A stretch of 64,000 nt of DNA from JAGWJU01 sp035533295. GTDB lineage: Bacteria; Elusimicrobiota; Elusimicrobia; UBA1565; UBA9628. The DNA is taken from the NCBI GenBank assembly GCA_035533295.1, contig DATLUA010000057.1, positions 9,280 to 73,279 on the forward strand, in the 5' to 3' direction. Below are positions 8,519 to 16,628 of the stretch, piece after piece (position 1 is the first letter of the stretch; each line of letters starts with the position of its first letter). Both the position numbers and the translations under genes were made by a program. The notes under the pieces are model-generated. The model was not told the DNA's origin. It made no database searches and worked only from the letters and a program-made list of their open reading frames with translations.

Positions 8519-9216
8519 TCCTCGCGGCGGCCCATGATCTGCAGGATGTCCAGAAAGAGGTTGATGAAGTCGAGGTAGAGCGCCAAGGCGCCGGAGATGG
8601 CCTCCTTTGTCTCCATGTCCGTCCCTTCGTCGGAGGGGTTCAACATCCCCTTAATCTTCTGCGTGTCGTAGGCGGTCAGGCCCGTGAAGATGAGCACGCC
8701 GGCGTAGGTCGTGATCCAATAGACCGTGGAGTTGCGGAAGAACAGGTTCGCGAACGAGGCGATGACCAGGCCGATGAGCGCCATGAAGAGGATATTGCCC
8801 AGCGAGGTGAGGTCGGTCTTGGTCATCCAGCCGTAGAGGCTCATCGCCGCGAAGGTCCCGGCCGTCACGAAGAAGGCGCTGGCGATGGACGACTGGGTGT
8901 AGACCAGGAAAATCGAGGACAGGGTCACGCCGTTTAGGGCCGCGTAGCCCAAAAAAACAAAAGACGCCGTGGCCGAGGACATGCGCCGCACGAAGGCGGC
9001 TAAGCCGAAGACCGCGAGCAGCTCGACGGCCATGAGTCCGTAGAAAAGGATGGGCTGGGCGGCCAGGGCGCGGATGCTCGCCGGATGCGCGGCCATGTAG
9101 AGGGCCACGCCGCCGGTCAGCGCCAAGCCGCCCGTCATCCAGCGGTAGACCTTGACGATGAAGGACCGTTCCTCCGCCTGGTCCGCGGAAAGGGGATAGC
9201 CGCCGGCGTCCATCAT
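8515..9216 (-). CDS. Bax inhibitor-1/YccA family membrane protein
   Basis: 233 residues with seven hydrophobic segments. The C-terminal pattern ALYLDFINLFLDILQIMG is the family hallmark, as is the TAYDTQKIKG segment before it. The BI-1/TMBIM family forms pH-sensitive calcium leak channels in the membrane; in bacteria YccA also modulates the FtsH protease. The gene overlaps the FIST-protein gene upstream by 4 bases (ATGA), so both come from one transcript. Family assignment is firm; the physiological role here is not shown. Confidence 0.92.
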   Translation of the reverse strand: MMDAGGYPLSADQAEERSFIVKVYRWMTGGLALTGGVALYMAAHPASIRALAAQPILFYGLMAVELLAVFGLAAFVRRMSSATASFVFLGYAALNGVTLSSIFLVYTQSSIASAFFVTAGTFAAMSLYGWMTKTDLTSLGNILFMALIGLVIASFANLFFRNSTVYWITTYAGVLIFTGLTAYDTQKIKGMLNPSDEGTDMETKEAISGALALYLDFINLFLDILQIMGRRED

Positions 9217-10421
9217 CGGAATATCGCCAGGCTCGAGGTGTAGCCGTGGACGTAGTTTTTTCCGGCCACGGACCCGAACTCGCCGTTGGCGAAGAACCCG
9301 GCCACGGGCAGCGGGCCGCGCAGGGATTGCAGGAGTCCGATGTCGTGGTCGGGCCGACCGTAGAGCCCGCGGCCGCGGCCGCAGCAGCTCACCAGCAGCG
9401 CGCCCCGTGCCGCCGCCGGACGACCGGCCGCTGGATTTTTGAGTAAGGCTTCCAAGTCCTCGGCGGAGGTCTTGGCGTCGCGCAACTGGAACTGCAGGGT
9501 CTGGCCCGGACGCAACTCTGCGCCTACCATCAAAGCGCCCTGCGCCGGGTCGGAGCCCATGAGATTGCGGATCAAAAAATCGCCGCGTTTGAACGTGGAT
9601 TGGTATTCGTTCATGACCAGCCCCGCCAGCAGCGAGTGCCGCGCGAGCGCTCGGTCCACAGGGGAGAGATTCTCGATAGTTTCCAGCAGAACCTTTACGG
9701 CTGGGCGGCTGGCCAAAGAATAAAGCATATGCCCTTCGGCCTTGGTGATGATGAAGGGTTCGCCGATGGGCCGGCAGCCCTGCGAGACTACGGTCTCAAT
9801 CTCAAGGTCGCCGGAGAGCGCCAGGCCGCAGGCCGTCGCGGGCTCCACCGCACCGCCCAGCGAGAGCCAGCTCTCCCGTCCCACCGCTGGACCGCTGGCC
9901 ATGCCGCCAACCACCGGGCGTCCGGGATAACCCGCGTTGAAAAGCCCCAGGAGTTTGTCCGCGTCGCAGCTCATGGGATCGGCCAGGCAGAGGAAGCTCG
10001 GCTTATCCGTGGGATAGATATCCAGGAGCTGAACCATACCCGCGCCGGAGTTCAAAGAGGCAATCTCGGCCTCGGAAAGAGAAAATGGGGAAATCTTGAC
10101 GCCCGGCAGGCTCATGGCCAAAAGAGAGAGCGCCGGCCCCATTTCGATTTCGTGGTTCTGCCCGATGACGCCGCTGGCGTTGCAGCCGAGCAGGACCGGC
10201 GCGCCCAACTCCTTGGAGAACAGGGACGAAAGCTCCGCGGCGTCCGCGTCGGGGTAGGGTTCAGACATGAAGAACAGAGCCGCGTCGCAGGAGCGACCCA
10301 TCAAATCCGCCTTGGCCTTAGTCGCCGTCTCGCGCGCGGCTTGCCGCCAATCCTTGTTCCTTGAGAGGGCGGAAGAGAAAATTTTTTCCTTTTGAGCGAT
10401 GGAGGCGCTTGTCTTCGTCAT
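9213..10421 (-). CDS. FIST domain sensor protein
   Basis: 402 residues. The N-terminal FIST_N part (about 40-220) contains LLGCNASGVIG and a GPALSLLA stretch. FIST_C (about 225-395) ends LLVSCCGRGRGLYGR, then GFFANGEFG and a final HGYTSSLAIF. FIST domains are thought to sense small ligands such as amino acids and are often linked to signalling proteins; here the domain pair stands alone without a kinase or cyclase. Translation is coupled to the Bax-inhibitor gene downstream. A -10-like TAGAAT lies 6 bases before the ATG and no ribosome site is visible, so the message may be leaderless. Confidence 0.88.
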   Translation of the reverse strand: MTKTSASIAQKEKIFSSALSRNKDWRQAARETATKAKADLMGRSCDAALFFMSEPYPDADAAELSSLFSKELGAPVLLGCNASGVIGQNHEIEMGPALSLLAMSLPGVKISPFSLSEAEIASLNSGAGMVQLLDIYPTDKPSFLCLADPMSCDADKLLGLFNAGYPGRPVVGGMASGPAVGRESWLSLGGAVEPATACGLALSGDLEIETVVSQGCRPIGEPFIITKAEGHMLYSLASRPAVKVLLETIENLSPVDRALARHSLLAGLVMNEYQSTFKRGDFLIRNLMGSDPAQGALMVGAELRPGQTLQFQLRDAKTSAEDLEALLKNPAAGRPAAARGALLVSCCGRGRGLYGRPDHDIGLLQSLRGPLPVAGFFANGEFGSVAGKNYVHGYTSSLAIFR

Positions 10422-10427
10422 GGCCTG

Positions 10428-10433
10428 ATTCTA
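10428..10433 (-). promoter_or_regulatory. candidate -10 box of a leaderless transcript (FIST gene)
   Basis: TAGAAT on the minus strand ends 6 bases before the ATG at 10421. Transcription starting 6-7 bases after the box would begin at the start codon. No purine-rich ribosome site lies in between. Confidence 0.4.
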
Positions 10434-10501
10434 CAATCATCTGAAATATTTTGGAAGAGCCCTCATCGCGGCAAGCGGGCGAAGCCGTCTGTTTGATCTG
10501 A

Positions 10502-10507
10502 TAGGAT
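10502..10507 (+). promoter_or_regulatory. candidate -10 box of a leaderless transcript (cupin gene)
   Basis: TAGGAT ends 6 bases before the GTG at 10514, the same geometry as the divergent FIST promoter. It is a weaker match to TATAAT and has no clear -35. Confidence 0.25.
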
Positions 10508-10513
10508 ATCCAT

Positions 10514-10984
10514 GTGAAAACCAAGCGCCCGCGCTGCATCGCCGGCATTAAGGACGTCAAGTCCGAGCGCTACGTTGGGCCTGGGATCGCCGGAAAGTCC
10601 TGGAACCTCGGCCGCGCTGCGGGGGCCGGGCGTTTGGGCGTCGACGTTACGGAAATTTCTCCGAGCTCGAATTCCTCGCGGTTTCATTGCCACGGCCGCA
10701 AGGAAGAGTTTTTCTTCGTGCTTTCGGGGCGCTGCCGTCTGCGTCTTGGCCGCGGCGAGCATGAGCTGGGCGCCGGCGACGCGGTCAGCCGGCCGGCGGG
10801 CACCGGCGTCTGCCACCAATTCCGCAATCCTTATAAAAAGCCATGCCGCATCCTGATGGTGGGCGTGCAGACCGGCTCGGGAATTTCAGACCGGGTGGAG
10901 TACCCGGAAAGCGGTGAAACGCTCATCGTGCGCGCCGACGGCCGGCGCGGAATTTTTCGCCGCCGCGCGCGCGGCGGGAATTGA
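10514..10984 (+). CDS. cupin domain protein
   Basis: 156 residues with one double-stranded beta-helix domain. The metal motif is visible as FHCHGRKEEFFFVLSGRCRLRLG, continuing to VCHQFRNP: two histidines, a glutamate and a later histidine, the classic cupin set. Small proteins like this bind a metal and a sugar, an acid or a signal molecule; which one cannot be told. The start is GTG because the ATG two bases earlier runs straight into a stop. The nitrilase-family gene starts 8 bases after its stop, so the pair is probably one unit. Confidence 0.8.
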   Translation: MKTKRPRCIAGIKDVKSERYVGPGIAGKSWNLGRAAGAGRLGVDVTEISPSSNSSRFHCHGRKEEFFFVLSGRCRLRLGRGEHELGAGDAVSRPAGTGVCHQFRNPYKKPCRILMVGVQTGSGISDRVEYPESGETLIVRADGRRGIFRRRARGGN

Positions 10985-10992
10985 ATTTCAGC

Positions 10993-11793
10993 ATGGCCGA
11001 ACTTTCCAAGGATATCCGGCGGCCGCTCAAGCTGGCGCTTATCCAGATGCGCGTCGGAGATGAGGACAAGGCCGAGCGCCTCGCGCGCGCGGAGTGCCTG
11101 CTGGGCCAAGCCGCCGGAGCGGACTTGGTGCTGCTGCCGGAGCTTTGGAACGTGGGTTATTTCGCCTTCGAGCGCTACGCGCTTGACGCCGAACCGATGG
11201 ACGGGCCGACGGTGCGCGCTATGCGCGCCAAGGCCGCGGAGCTAAAGGCTTTCGTCATGATGGGAAGCTTTCTGGAGAAAAGCGCCGAGGGCCTGCGCAA
11301 CACCTCGGTGCTTATCACCCCGCGCGGAGAAATCGCCGCCCGCTACCGCAAAATCCACCTCTTCGGCTACGGCTCCGAGGAGCGCCGCCTGCTCGCCCCA
11401 GGCCAAGACGTCGTTTCAGCCGCGGTCGAGCGGGGGACTTTCGGGCTCTCGACCTGTTTTGACCTGCGCTTTCCCGAACTCTACCGGGGGCTTCTGGACG
11501 CCGGCGCCGAGATGTTCTTGGTTTCTTCCGCTTGGCCGCACCCGCGGCTGGAGCCTTGGCGCGTCTTGACGCGCGCCCGCGCCATCGAGAACCAGTGCTT
11601 TCTCGCCGCGGCCAACTGCACCGGAACCAACCGCGGCAGCCGCTACTGCGGCCGCAGCGTCGTGATCAATCCCTACGGCGAAGTTTTAGCCGAGGCCGGC
11701 GAAGGGGAGACCATCCTTAAAGCGGACATCGATTTAGGCGACGTGGCCCGCGCGCGGGCCGAGTTTCCCGCCGTCCGCTCGCGCGTCCTTTAA
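10993..11793 (+). CDS. carbon-nitrogen hydrolase (nitrilase superfamily amidase)
   Basis: 266 residues, the usual size of omega-amidase-like members. These enzymes hydrolyse C-N bonds of amides. The catalytic triad is complete: Glu50 in LLPELWN, Lys120 in YRKIHLFGYG and Cys155 in STCFDLRFPEL. The closest functional class by pattern is omega-amidase/NIT2 (deaminated glutamine or asparagine repair), but carbamoylputrescine-type enzymes look similar. ATG 10993 is preferred over a TTG 12 bases earlier that overlaps the cupin stop. The gene converges on rluE with a 4-base overlap. Confidence 0.87.
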   Translation: MAELSKDIRRPLKLALIQMRVGDEDKAERLARAECLLGQAAGADLVLLPELWNVGYFAFERYALDAEPMDGPTVRAMRAKAAELKAFVMMGSFLEKSAEGLRNTSVLITPRGEIAARYRKIHLFGYGSEERRLLAPGQDVVSAAVERGTFGLSTCFDLRFPELYRGLLDAGAEMFLVSSAWPHPRLEPWRVLTRARAIENQCFLAAANCTGTNRGSRYCGRSVVINPYGEVLAEAGEGETILKADIDLGDVARARAEFPAVRSRVL

Positions 11794-12338
11794 AACTGTG
11801 GCGCGGTCTGCGCCGCGCGCCAGCCTCCCGGCTTGAGCGCTCCCAGCTTGAAAGGCCCATGGCTCGCGCGCACCAGGCGCAGCGTGGGGTGTCCCGCGGC
11901 GGCCGTCATGCGGCGGACTTGCCGGTTGCGGCCCTCCTGAAGAGTGATTTCAAGCCATGCAGTCGGGACATTCTTGCGATAACGCACGGGCGGCGCGCGC
12001 GGCGGCAACGGCGGTTCCTTGTCCATGAGCCTCGCTTGGCAGGGCTTGGTCGGGCCGTCTTTCAAGATGAGGCCGCGGCGGATATTAGCCAGGGTCTTAG
12101 CGTCCGGAATCCGCTCGACCTGCGCCCAATAGGTGCGAGCGACCGCAAAGCGTGGTTCGCAGAGGCGGCTTTGCAGCCGGCCGTCGTCGCTGAGGACCAG
12201 GAGCCCTTCGCTGTCGTGATCGAGCCGGCCGCAGGGGTAGACGCCCCTGGGCAGACCGAACGCGGATAGGGTTTTTTTGCCCGCCAGCGGCGTGAATTGG
12301 GAAACGACGCCGTAAGGTTTGTGGAAGACGATGATCAC
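11790..12338 (-). CDS. rluE: 23S rRNA pseudouridine synthase, RsuA/RluE type
   Basis: 182 residues, the short form without an S4 domain, as in RluE, which isomerises a uridine of 23S rRNA helix 89. It starts directly with the catalytic fold (MIIVFHKPYGVVSQF). The active aspartate lies in GRLDHDSEGLLVLSDDG, and the late EGRNRQVRRM motif binds the RNA backbone. PPLPPRAPPVRYRKN fits the RluE subgroup. It is followed on the minus strand by no further gene. The family is certain; the exact target uridine is inferred from length and pattern. Confidence 0.85.
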   Translation of the reverse strand: MIIVFHKPYGVVSQFTPLAGKKTLSAFGLPRGVYPCGRLDHDSEGLLVLSDDGRLQSRLCEPRFAVARTYWAQVERIPDAKTLANIRRGLILKDGPTKPCQARLMDKEPPLPPRAPPVRYRKNVPTAWLEITLQEGRNRQVRRMTAAAGHPTLRLVRASHGPFKLGALKPGGWRAAQTAPQF

Positions 12339-12369
12339 GGAAAAAAGTTCCTTCCGTGAGTTCGCGGGT

Positions 12370-12840
12370 TCAGGCGTCGCTTTTGGGCTGCGGAGCGGCT
12401 TCTTCGGCCTGGGGCGCGGTGTCTTCTTCCGGGAAATACTCGGCCTGGGCGCGCCAGCGCACCTCGCAGCCGCAGGTCTGCCCCGCTCCGGTGTAGAGCG
12501 GCAGCACGCACGCGAGGCGGTCTTCCGCGGATTCGGTTCGCGTATCGAACATGGCCGAAAGCTTTTCGGTCATGTCGAGGGAGCCGCGTCCGCAACGTCC
12601 CGGGCAGGGCACGGAGAGAGACGGCGCTTGGTTGGGTTCCATGGACAAATCCTGTTCGTCGATGAGGTGCTCGTGGTCCACGAAAGTGAGATGGAGGCTC
12701 AAATGCTTGACGGCGGGAAATTTGGCGCTTAAAGTCCCGGCCATGCGCTCGGCTCTTTTGGCTTGTTCGGTGCGGATGACTTTCTGCTCGTTCTTGTTTG
12801 GCCCGTGGTGAATCCTGCGTTTTTTGAAATAACCTGCCAT
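12370..12840 (-). CDS. conserved-looking protein with cysteine pairs, unknown function
   Basis: 156 residues, soluble. A basic N-terminus (MAGYFKKRRIHHGPNKNEQK) is followed by SLHLTFVDHEHLIDEQ and then a cysteine set: VPCPGRCGRG near the middle and GQTCGCEVRW further on. Four cysteines in CxxxC and CxC form could bind zinc or iron. The gene is well supported: AGGAGG stands 6 bases before the ATG and an extended -10 lies upstream. It sits between two pseudouridine synthase genes, so a link to ribosomal RNA is possible, but that is only context. Confidence 0.65.
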   Translation of the reverse strand: MAGYFKKRRIHHGPNKNEQKVIRTEQAKRAERMAGTLSAKFPAVKHLSLHLTFVDHEHLIDEQDLSMEPNQAPSLSVPCPGRCGRGSLDMTEKLSAMFDTRTESAEDRLACVLPLYTGAGQTCGCEVRWRAQAEYFPEEDTAPQAEEAAPQPKSDA

Positions 12841-12893
12841 TAAGACCTCCTGCGGCTCCGGGGGGACTATCTGCTGCGGCGGAGAAGCGGCTT

Positions 12894-12902
12894 AGTATAT
12901 CA
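12894..12902 (-). promoter_or_regulatory. extended -10 promoter box
   Basis: TGATATACT on the minus strand, overlapping the end of the RluA-family gene and 53 bases before the ATG at 12840, with AGGAGG in the leader. No -35 is seen. It would give the cysteine-pair protein its own promoter. Confidence 0.4.
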
Positions 12903-13571
12903 GTTTCCAGCCCGCAGGCGCGCGAGCAGGCGCGAAAAATCTTCATCCGGCTCGGCGCGAAAAATCATCGGAGCGGCCTCTCGCGGCGCCGCGGTCGGCG
13001 CGGGCAGACTAAGCTCCAAAGCATGGAGCATCAGGCGGGGAAAGCCTCCCACCGGCCGCGGCGGCTTCCCGTAGAGCGGATCGCCCAGGATGGGGCAGCC
13101 GGTGCTGAAAAAATGCGCGCGTAATTGGTGGTGCCGTCCGGTCATGGGACAGGCCTCGACCAAAGCCGCGCGCGGGAAGCGTTCGAGAGTTCGATAGCGC
13201 GTGAGGCTGGCTTTGCCGCCGGCCGCGGCGCCCATGCGGCCCGAGCCGAAAAGGCGCAGGGGCTTCTCGATTACTCCGGCGTCCTCCGGCCTGCCCGCCA
13301 CCGCGGCCCAATACGTCTTGCTCGCGCGGCGCGACTCGAAGTCCTGGCAGAGCCGGCGGTGGGCCGGGGCGTTCTTGGCGAAGACCACCACGCCGCTGGC
13401 CTCGCGGTCGATGCGGTGCACCACGAATATTTTGCCGCCGCCGCGCCGCCGCGCCTGCAGGCAGAGAGGTTCTTCGATAAGTCCGCGGCCGGGAATGACA
13501 GCTTGCCCGGCGGGCTTGCAGACGGCCAGGACGTCGCCGTCTTCGAAGACGATGCGCAGAGGGGGACTCAA
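12900..13571 (-). CDS. pseudouridine synthase, RluA family
   Basis: 223 residues, the catalytic domain only, without an S4 domain. The active-site aspartate lies in VVHRIDREASGVVVFAKN, a variant of the HRLDxxTSG motif. The late TGRHHQLRAHF and LGDPLYG motifs complete the family pattern. Such proteins convert specific uridines of rRNA or tRNA to pseudouridine. The short, diverged form resembles RluA/RluC-like and TruC-like members; the target cannot be told. The start lies 16 bases after the stop of a 36-residue peptide gene. Confidence 0.85.
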   Translation of the reverse strand: MSPPLRIVFEDGDVLAVCKPAGQAVIPGRGLIEEPLCLQARRRGGGKIFVVHRIDREASGVVVFAKNAPAHRRLCQDFESRRASKTYWAAVAGRPEDAGVIEKPLRLFGSGRMGAAAGGKASLTRYRTLERFPRAALVEACPMTGRHHQLRAHFFSTGCPILGDPLYGKPPRPVGGFPRLMLHALELSLPAPTAAPREAAPMIFRAEPDEDFSRLLARLRAGN

Positions 13572-13587
13572 GAAGGAATGGGAGGGG

Positions 13588-13698
13588 TTAGGCGTGATCC
13601 CCGGAGCCGCCGCAAAGCTCGATGCCGGCGACCGCGACCAAAATTGCCACGACGGCGCATATCAGCCCCACAAACGCCGCGAAATATTCCATTTTCAT
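13588..13698 (-). CDS. 36-residue single-pass membrane peptide
   Basis: MKMEYFAAFVGLICAVVAIL followed by VAVAGIELCGGSGDHA: one membrane helix with a short cysteine-containing tail. AAGGAG sits 5 bases before the ATG, an excellent ribosome site, which argues that this short frame is translated. It lies in a minus-strand row between the dienelactone hydrolase (9 bases upstream) and the RluA-family gene (16 bases downstream), so it is probably part of that transcript. The function is unknown; small peptides of this shape often bind and modulate a larger membrane protein. Confidence 0.6.
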   Translation of the reverse strand: MKMEYFAAFVGLICAVVAILVAVAGIELCGGSGDHA

Positions 13699-13707
13699 AT
13701 ACGCTCC

Positions 13708-14478
13708 TTATCCAACCTGGGTTGAGAGATTCGTCTTGAGGAAATTGAGAGCCAGCGGCCAGGCCAACTTGGAAGCTTCCTGGTTGTAGCTGGCGCGCTC
13801 ATCGCAAAAAAATCCGTGGTCCGCGTAGGAGAACTCCACGCTGGCGAACTTCTTGCCGGCTTGGCCGAGCGCGTCGGCCACTTGACGGTGGTGATCGCGC
13901 GTGATGTGCTTGTCCTGGCCGCCCCAGAAAAACAGCAGCGGTCCCGAGACTTGGGGCGCGCGATCCAGGAGCCCGGGGTTGGAGATCATGGCCGTCTTGA
14001 CGGGCGCGATGCCGCTGCCGTAGAACGACACCGTCGCGCGCAGGGGACAGGACGACGCGGCCAGGAAGCTCGCGCGGCCGCCCATGCAAAAGCCGATGGC
14101 GCCGACGTGTCCGGACGCGACGAGCGCGTTCTTGGACAAATACTCGTAGCCCGCTTTTACGTCGTCTTCTAAGCTCGTCTCGGTTACGGCGCGGACGTGG
14201 GGCATGACGGCGTTGAAATCGGAATAGGAGCCCTCGAAGCCGGGCGCAGTCCTGTGGAAGATCTCGGGCGCCAAGGTGAAAAATCCTTCCTGCGCCAGGC
14301 GTTCGGCCATCCCGCGGATATAATGGTTGACGCCGAAGGCTTCCTGGAAAACAAGCAGGCCCGGGAAGGACCCGGCGCCCGCGGGCCGCGCGGCGTAGGC
14401 GCCCATGGACGTGCCGTCGGAGACCTTAAGCGCGACCGTTTCGGTTTTTATTTCGAAAGAGGTTTGCAGTTTAGTCAT
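13708..14478 (-). CDS. dienelactone hydrolase family protein
   Basis: 256 residues, an alpha/beta hydrolase. The nucleophile is a cysteine in GAIGFCMGGRAS, the aspartate lies in FFWGGQDKHITRD and the histidine in YADHGFFCDERASYN, which together are the Cys-Asp-His triad of this family. FQEAFGVNHYIRGMAERLA is the conserved N-terminal part. Bacterial DLH proteins hydrolyse lactones or esters, often with unknown natural substrates. ATG 14478 is chosen; a GTG directly before it is equally possible. A second member of the family is encoded at 58589-59281, only distantly similar. Confidence 0.9.
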   Translation of the reverse strand: MTKLQTSFEIKTETVALKVSDGTSMGAYAARPAGAGSFPGLLVFQEAFGVNHYIRGMAERLAQEGFFTLAPEIFHRTAPGFEGSYSDFNAVMPHVRAVTETSLEDDVKAGYEYLSKNALVASGHVGAIGFCMGGRASFLAASSCPLRATVSFYGSGIAPVKTAMISNPGLLDRAPQVSGPLLFFWGGQDKHITRDHHRQVADALGQAGKKFASVEFSYADHGFFCDERASYNQEASKLAWPLALNFLKTNLSTQVG

Positions 14479-14505
14479 CACGCGCTTGTTTGGATTTTAC
14501 CAAAT

Positions 14506-15354
14506 TCAGCGCGGCCCGTTCACGGGCCGGATATTCGCAGGCGAATTGGAGGGCCAATGCGAAAGAAGCAGAAAATTATGCGTCGCGCCCTGGATGTTGG
14601 CCTCCGTCTTGTAGGCCAGGAGGCCGTCCGAGAGCCAGCGAAGGATGCGGTGCTTCTTGCCCGCCCGATGGAGCAAGAGAGCCGCGGTCGTCACCAGCGC
14701 CTGCCCGACGATCATCGAGGTGATGACGCCCTTCTCGTTTTTGCTGCCGAACGAGGTGTAGAGGGGGTCCATTTCATAACCTCCCCGGCCCAGCACGGTC
14801 GCCGTGGTGTAGGCATCGAGGCCCGTCGCGGCCCAACTGGCGGGAAGAAGCGTTCGGTAGAAATAGTCGGGGCGGCCCTTGCGGACCCGCGGCTTGGGCG
14901 CGTCGGGCAAGGAAGGCGTGGGAGGGGCGATCAGCGAGCTTGAAACATTGAAGGATTTCTCCGGAGCCTCAAGCGTCGGCGTTTTGGGCGGTATGCCGAC
15001 AGGCGCCGCGGCCTGGATCGGCGCGGCATCCTCAACTTCGGCGTCTACGGCGGAAGCATCGAAAAAGCCGTTGAGACTTGACGAAACTTTGGAGCCGCTT
15101 GCCCGGACCTTGGCCAGGGCGGCGTCCAGCTTTCGCAGGCGCGGCAGGGCTTGCGCGCGCGGCGGGCGTCCACCCTTCGCGGCGGCGCATTCGCCGTATT
15201 GTGGCGAACCCGCTGAGAACATGACCGAACAGGAACATTGCGGCGAACGGCTTTGAGGATTCGAACACATGGAAGCCGCTGCGGCGGGAGGCGGCAAGAT
15301 TGCAGCCGCCAATAAGGCGGCGGGAATCCAAGCGAACCTGCTTTTATGGTCCAT
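14506..15354 (-). CDS. exported protein with C-terminal DUF5658-like membrane region
   Basis: 282 residues. An N-terminal signal peptide (AWIPAALLAAAILPPPAAAA) is followed by a short cysteine-rich part (MCSNPQ, QCSCSV) and a low-complexity Ala/Pro linker to about residue 150. The C-terminal 110 residues carry two or three hydrophobic helices with GLDAYTTATVLGRGGYEMDPL, a pattern like the DxxTT...GxxExNP motif of DUF5658 membrane proteins. The linker holds NGFFDASAV, similar to a short FDG motif in the large proteins at 39-52 kb. The function is unknown. Confidence 0.6.
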   Translation of the reverse strand: MDHKSRFAWIPAALLAAAILPPPAAAASMCSNPQSRSPQCSCSVMFSAGSPQYGECAAAKGGRPPRAQALPRLRKLDAALAKVRASGSKVSSSLNGFFDASAVDAEVEDAAPIQAAAPVGIPPKTPTLEAPEKSFNVSSSLIAPPTPSLPDAPKPRVRKGRPDYFYRTLLPASWAATGLDAYTTATVLGRGGYEMDPLYTSFGSKNEKGVITSMIVGQALVTTAALLLHRAGKKHRILRWLSDGLLAYKTEANIQGATHNFLLLSHWPSNSPANIRPVNGPR

Positions 15355-15462
15355 GCTTTAAGGATAGAGCGCTTTTAGTTTTTTAACAGGGGTCCAGCAG
15401 TCCCAAAACGGAGGGGCTAAAGACCCAGGTCGTGAAACTGGAGTCGAACGAGGCGAAATTGG

Positions 15463-15468
15463 TATAAG
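15463..15468 (+). promoter_or_regulatory. candidate -10 box for ald
   Basis: TATAAG 46 bases before the ATG of alanine dehydrogenase, with a GGAGG ribosome site in the leader. The -35 is not clear. Confidence 0.3.
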
Positions 15469-15514
15469 AAGACCAGGCGCCCGCCACGGCGCGCCGAACA
15501 CGGAGGAATTTCAC

Positions 15515-16627
15515 ATGATCATCGGAGTCCCCAAGGAAATCAAGAATCGCGAGCACCGCGTGGGTTTAGTGCCGGGCGGCGCCAAGGCTCTTATCGCTGA
15601 CGGACACAAAATTTTGATTGAGAAAAATGCGGGCGTGGGTTCGGGCATCGCCGATGCGGAGTACAAGGATGCGGGCGCCAAAATCATTCCGGATAAGCAG
15701 GGCTTGTTCGATCAGGCCGAGATGGTCATCAAGGTTAAGGAGCCGCTGGCCGAGGAGTTCGAGTATTTCCGCGAGGGCCAGGTTCTCTACACCTACCTGC
15801 ATTTGGCCGCGGTGCCGGAGCTGGTGCGATTTTTGCAGAAGAAAAAAATCAAGGCCGTGGCCTACGAGACCATTCAGAAAGACGACGGCAGCCTGCCTCT
15901 GCTGACCCCCATGAGCGAGGTGGCGGGCAAGATGTCGGTGCAGCTGGGCGCGCAGTTCTTGGAGAAGCACTACGGCGGACGCGGCATCCTTTTGGGCGGC
16001 GTGCCGGGCACGGTGCGCGGCGTGGTCACCATCATCGGCGGCGGCGTGGTCGGCATTAACGCGGCCAAGATCGCGGTGGGCATGGGCGCGCGCGTCAACA
16101 TCCTGGACGTCTCCGCGGCGCGGCTGGCTTACCTGGACGACGTCTTCGGCAACGCGGTCACCACGCTCATGAGCCACGAGGAGAACATCACAGCTTCGGT
16201 CATCGGAGCGGACTTGGTCGTGGGCGGGGTTTTGATTCCCGGCGCCAAGGCTCCCAAGCTCGTCACCGAGGCCATGGTCAAGAAAATGCGCCCGGGTTCG
16301 GTCGTCGTGGACGTGGCCGTGGATCAGGGCGGCTGCATCGAGACCTGCGAGGTGACTAGTCACGACAAGCCCGTCGTGGTCAAGCACGGCGTTTTGCATT
16401 ACGCGGTGCCCAATATTCCCGGCGCGGTGCCCTACACCTCGACCTATGCGCTGACCAACGTCACCTTGAAATACGCGCGCGACATCGCCAAACTGGGCTT
16501 GGAGACCGCCATTCGGCGCGATCAAGCCTTGGCGCGCGGCGTCAACATCTACGGCGGCAGCATCACCTGCGACGCGGTGGGCAAGGCCCTAGGCGAAAAG
16601 ACCAAGGAACTGGCGGCGCTGCTCTAA
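15515..16627 (+). CDS. ald: alanine dehydrogenase
   Basis: 370 residues, full length. The enzyme reversibly deaminates L-alanine to pyruvate and ammonia with NAD. It opens MIIGVPKEIKNREHRVGLVP, the family signature, which includes the substrate-binding arginine. VAYETIQ and LLTPMSEVAGKMSVQ follow, the nucleotide-binding glycine loop is IIGGGVVGINAAKIA, and the end is typical (GGSITCDAVGKAL). GGAGG stands 8 bases before the ATG. It is a single gene flanked by divergent and convergent neighbours. It links amino-acid use to pyruvate and fits a peptide-eating metabolism together with the exported peptidase. Confidence 0.97.
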   Translation: MIIGVPKEIKNREHRVGLVPGGAKALIADGHKILIEKNAGVGSGIADAEYKDAGAKIIPDKQGLFDQAEMVIKVKEPLAEEFEYFREGQVLYTYLHLAAVPELVRFLQKKKIKAVAYETIQKDDGSLPLLTPMSEVAGKMSVQLGAQFLEKHYGGRGILLGGVPGTVRGVVTIIGGGVVGINAAKIAVGMGARVNILDVSAARLAYLDDVFGNAVTTLMSHEENITASVIGADLVVGGVLIPGAKAPKLVTEAMVKKMRPGSVVVDVAVDQGGCIETCEVTSHDKPVVVKHGVLHYAVPNIPGAVPYTSTYALTNVTLKYARDIAKLGLETAIRRDQALARGVNIYGGSITCDAVGKALGEKTKELAALL

Positions 16628-16628
16628 A

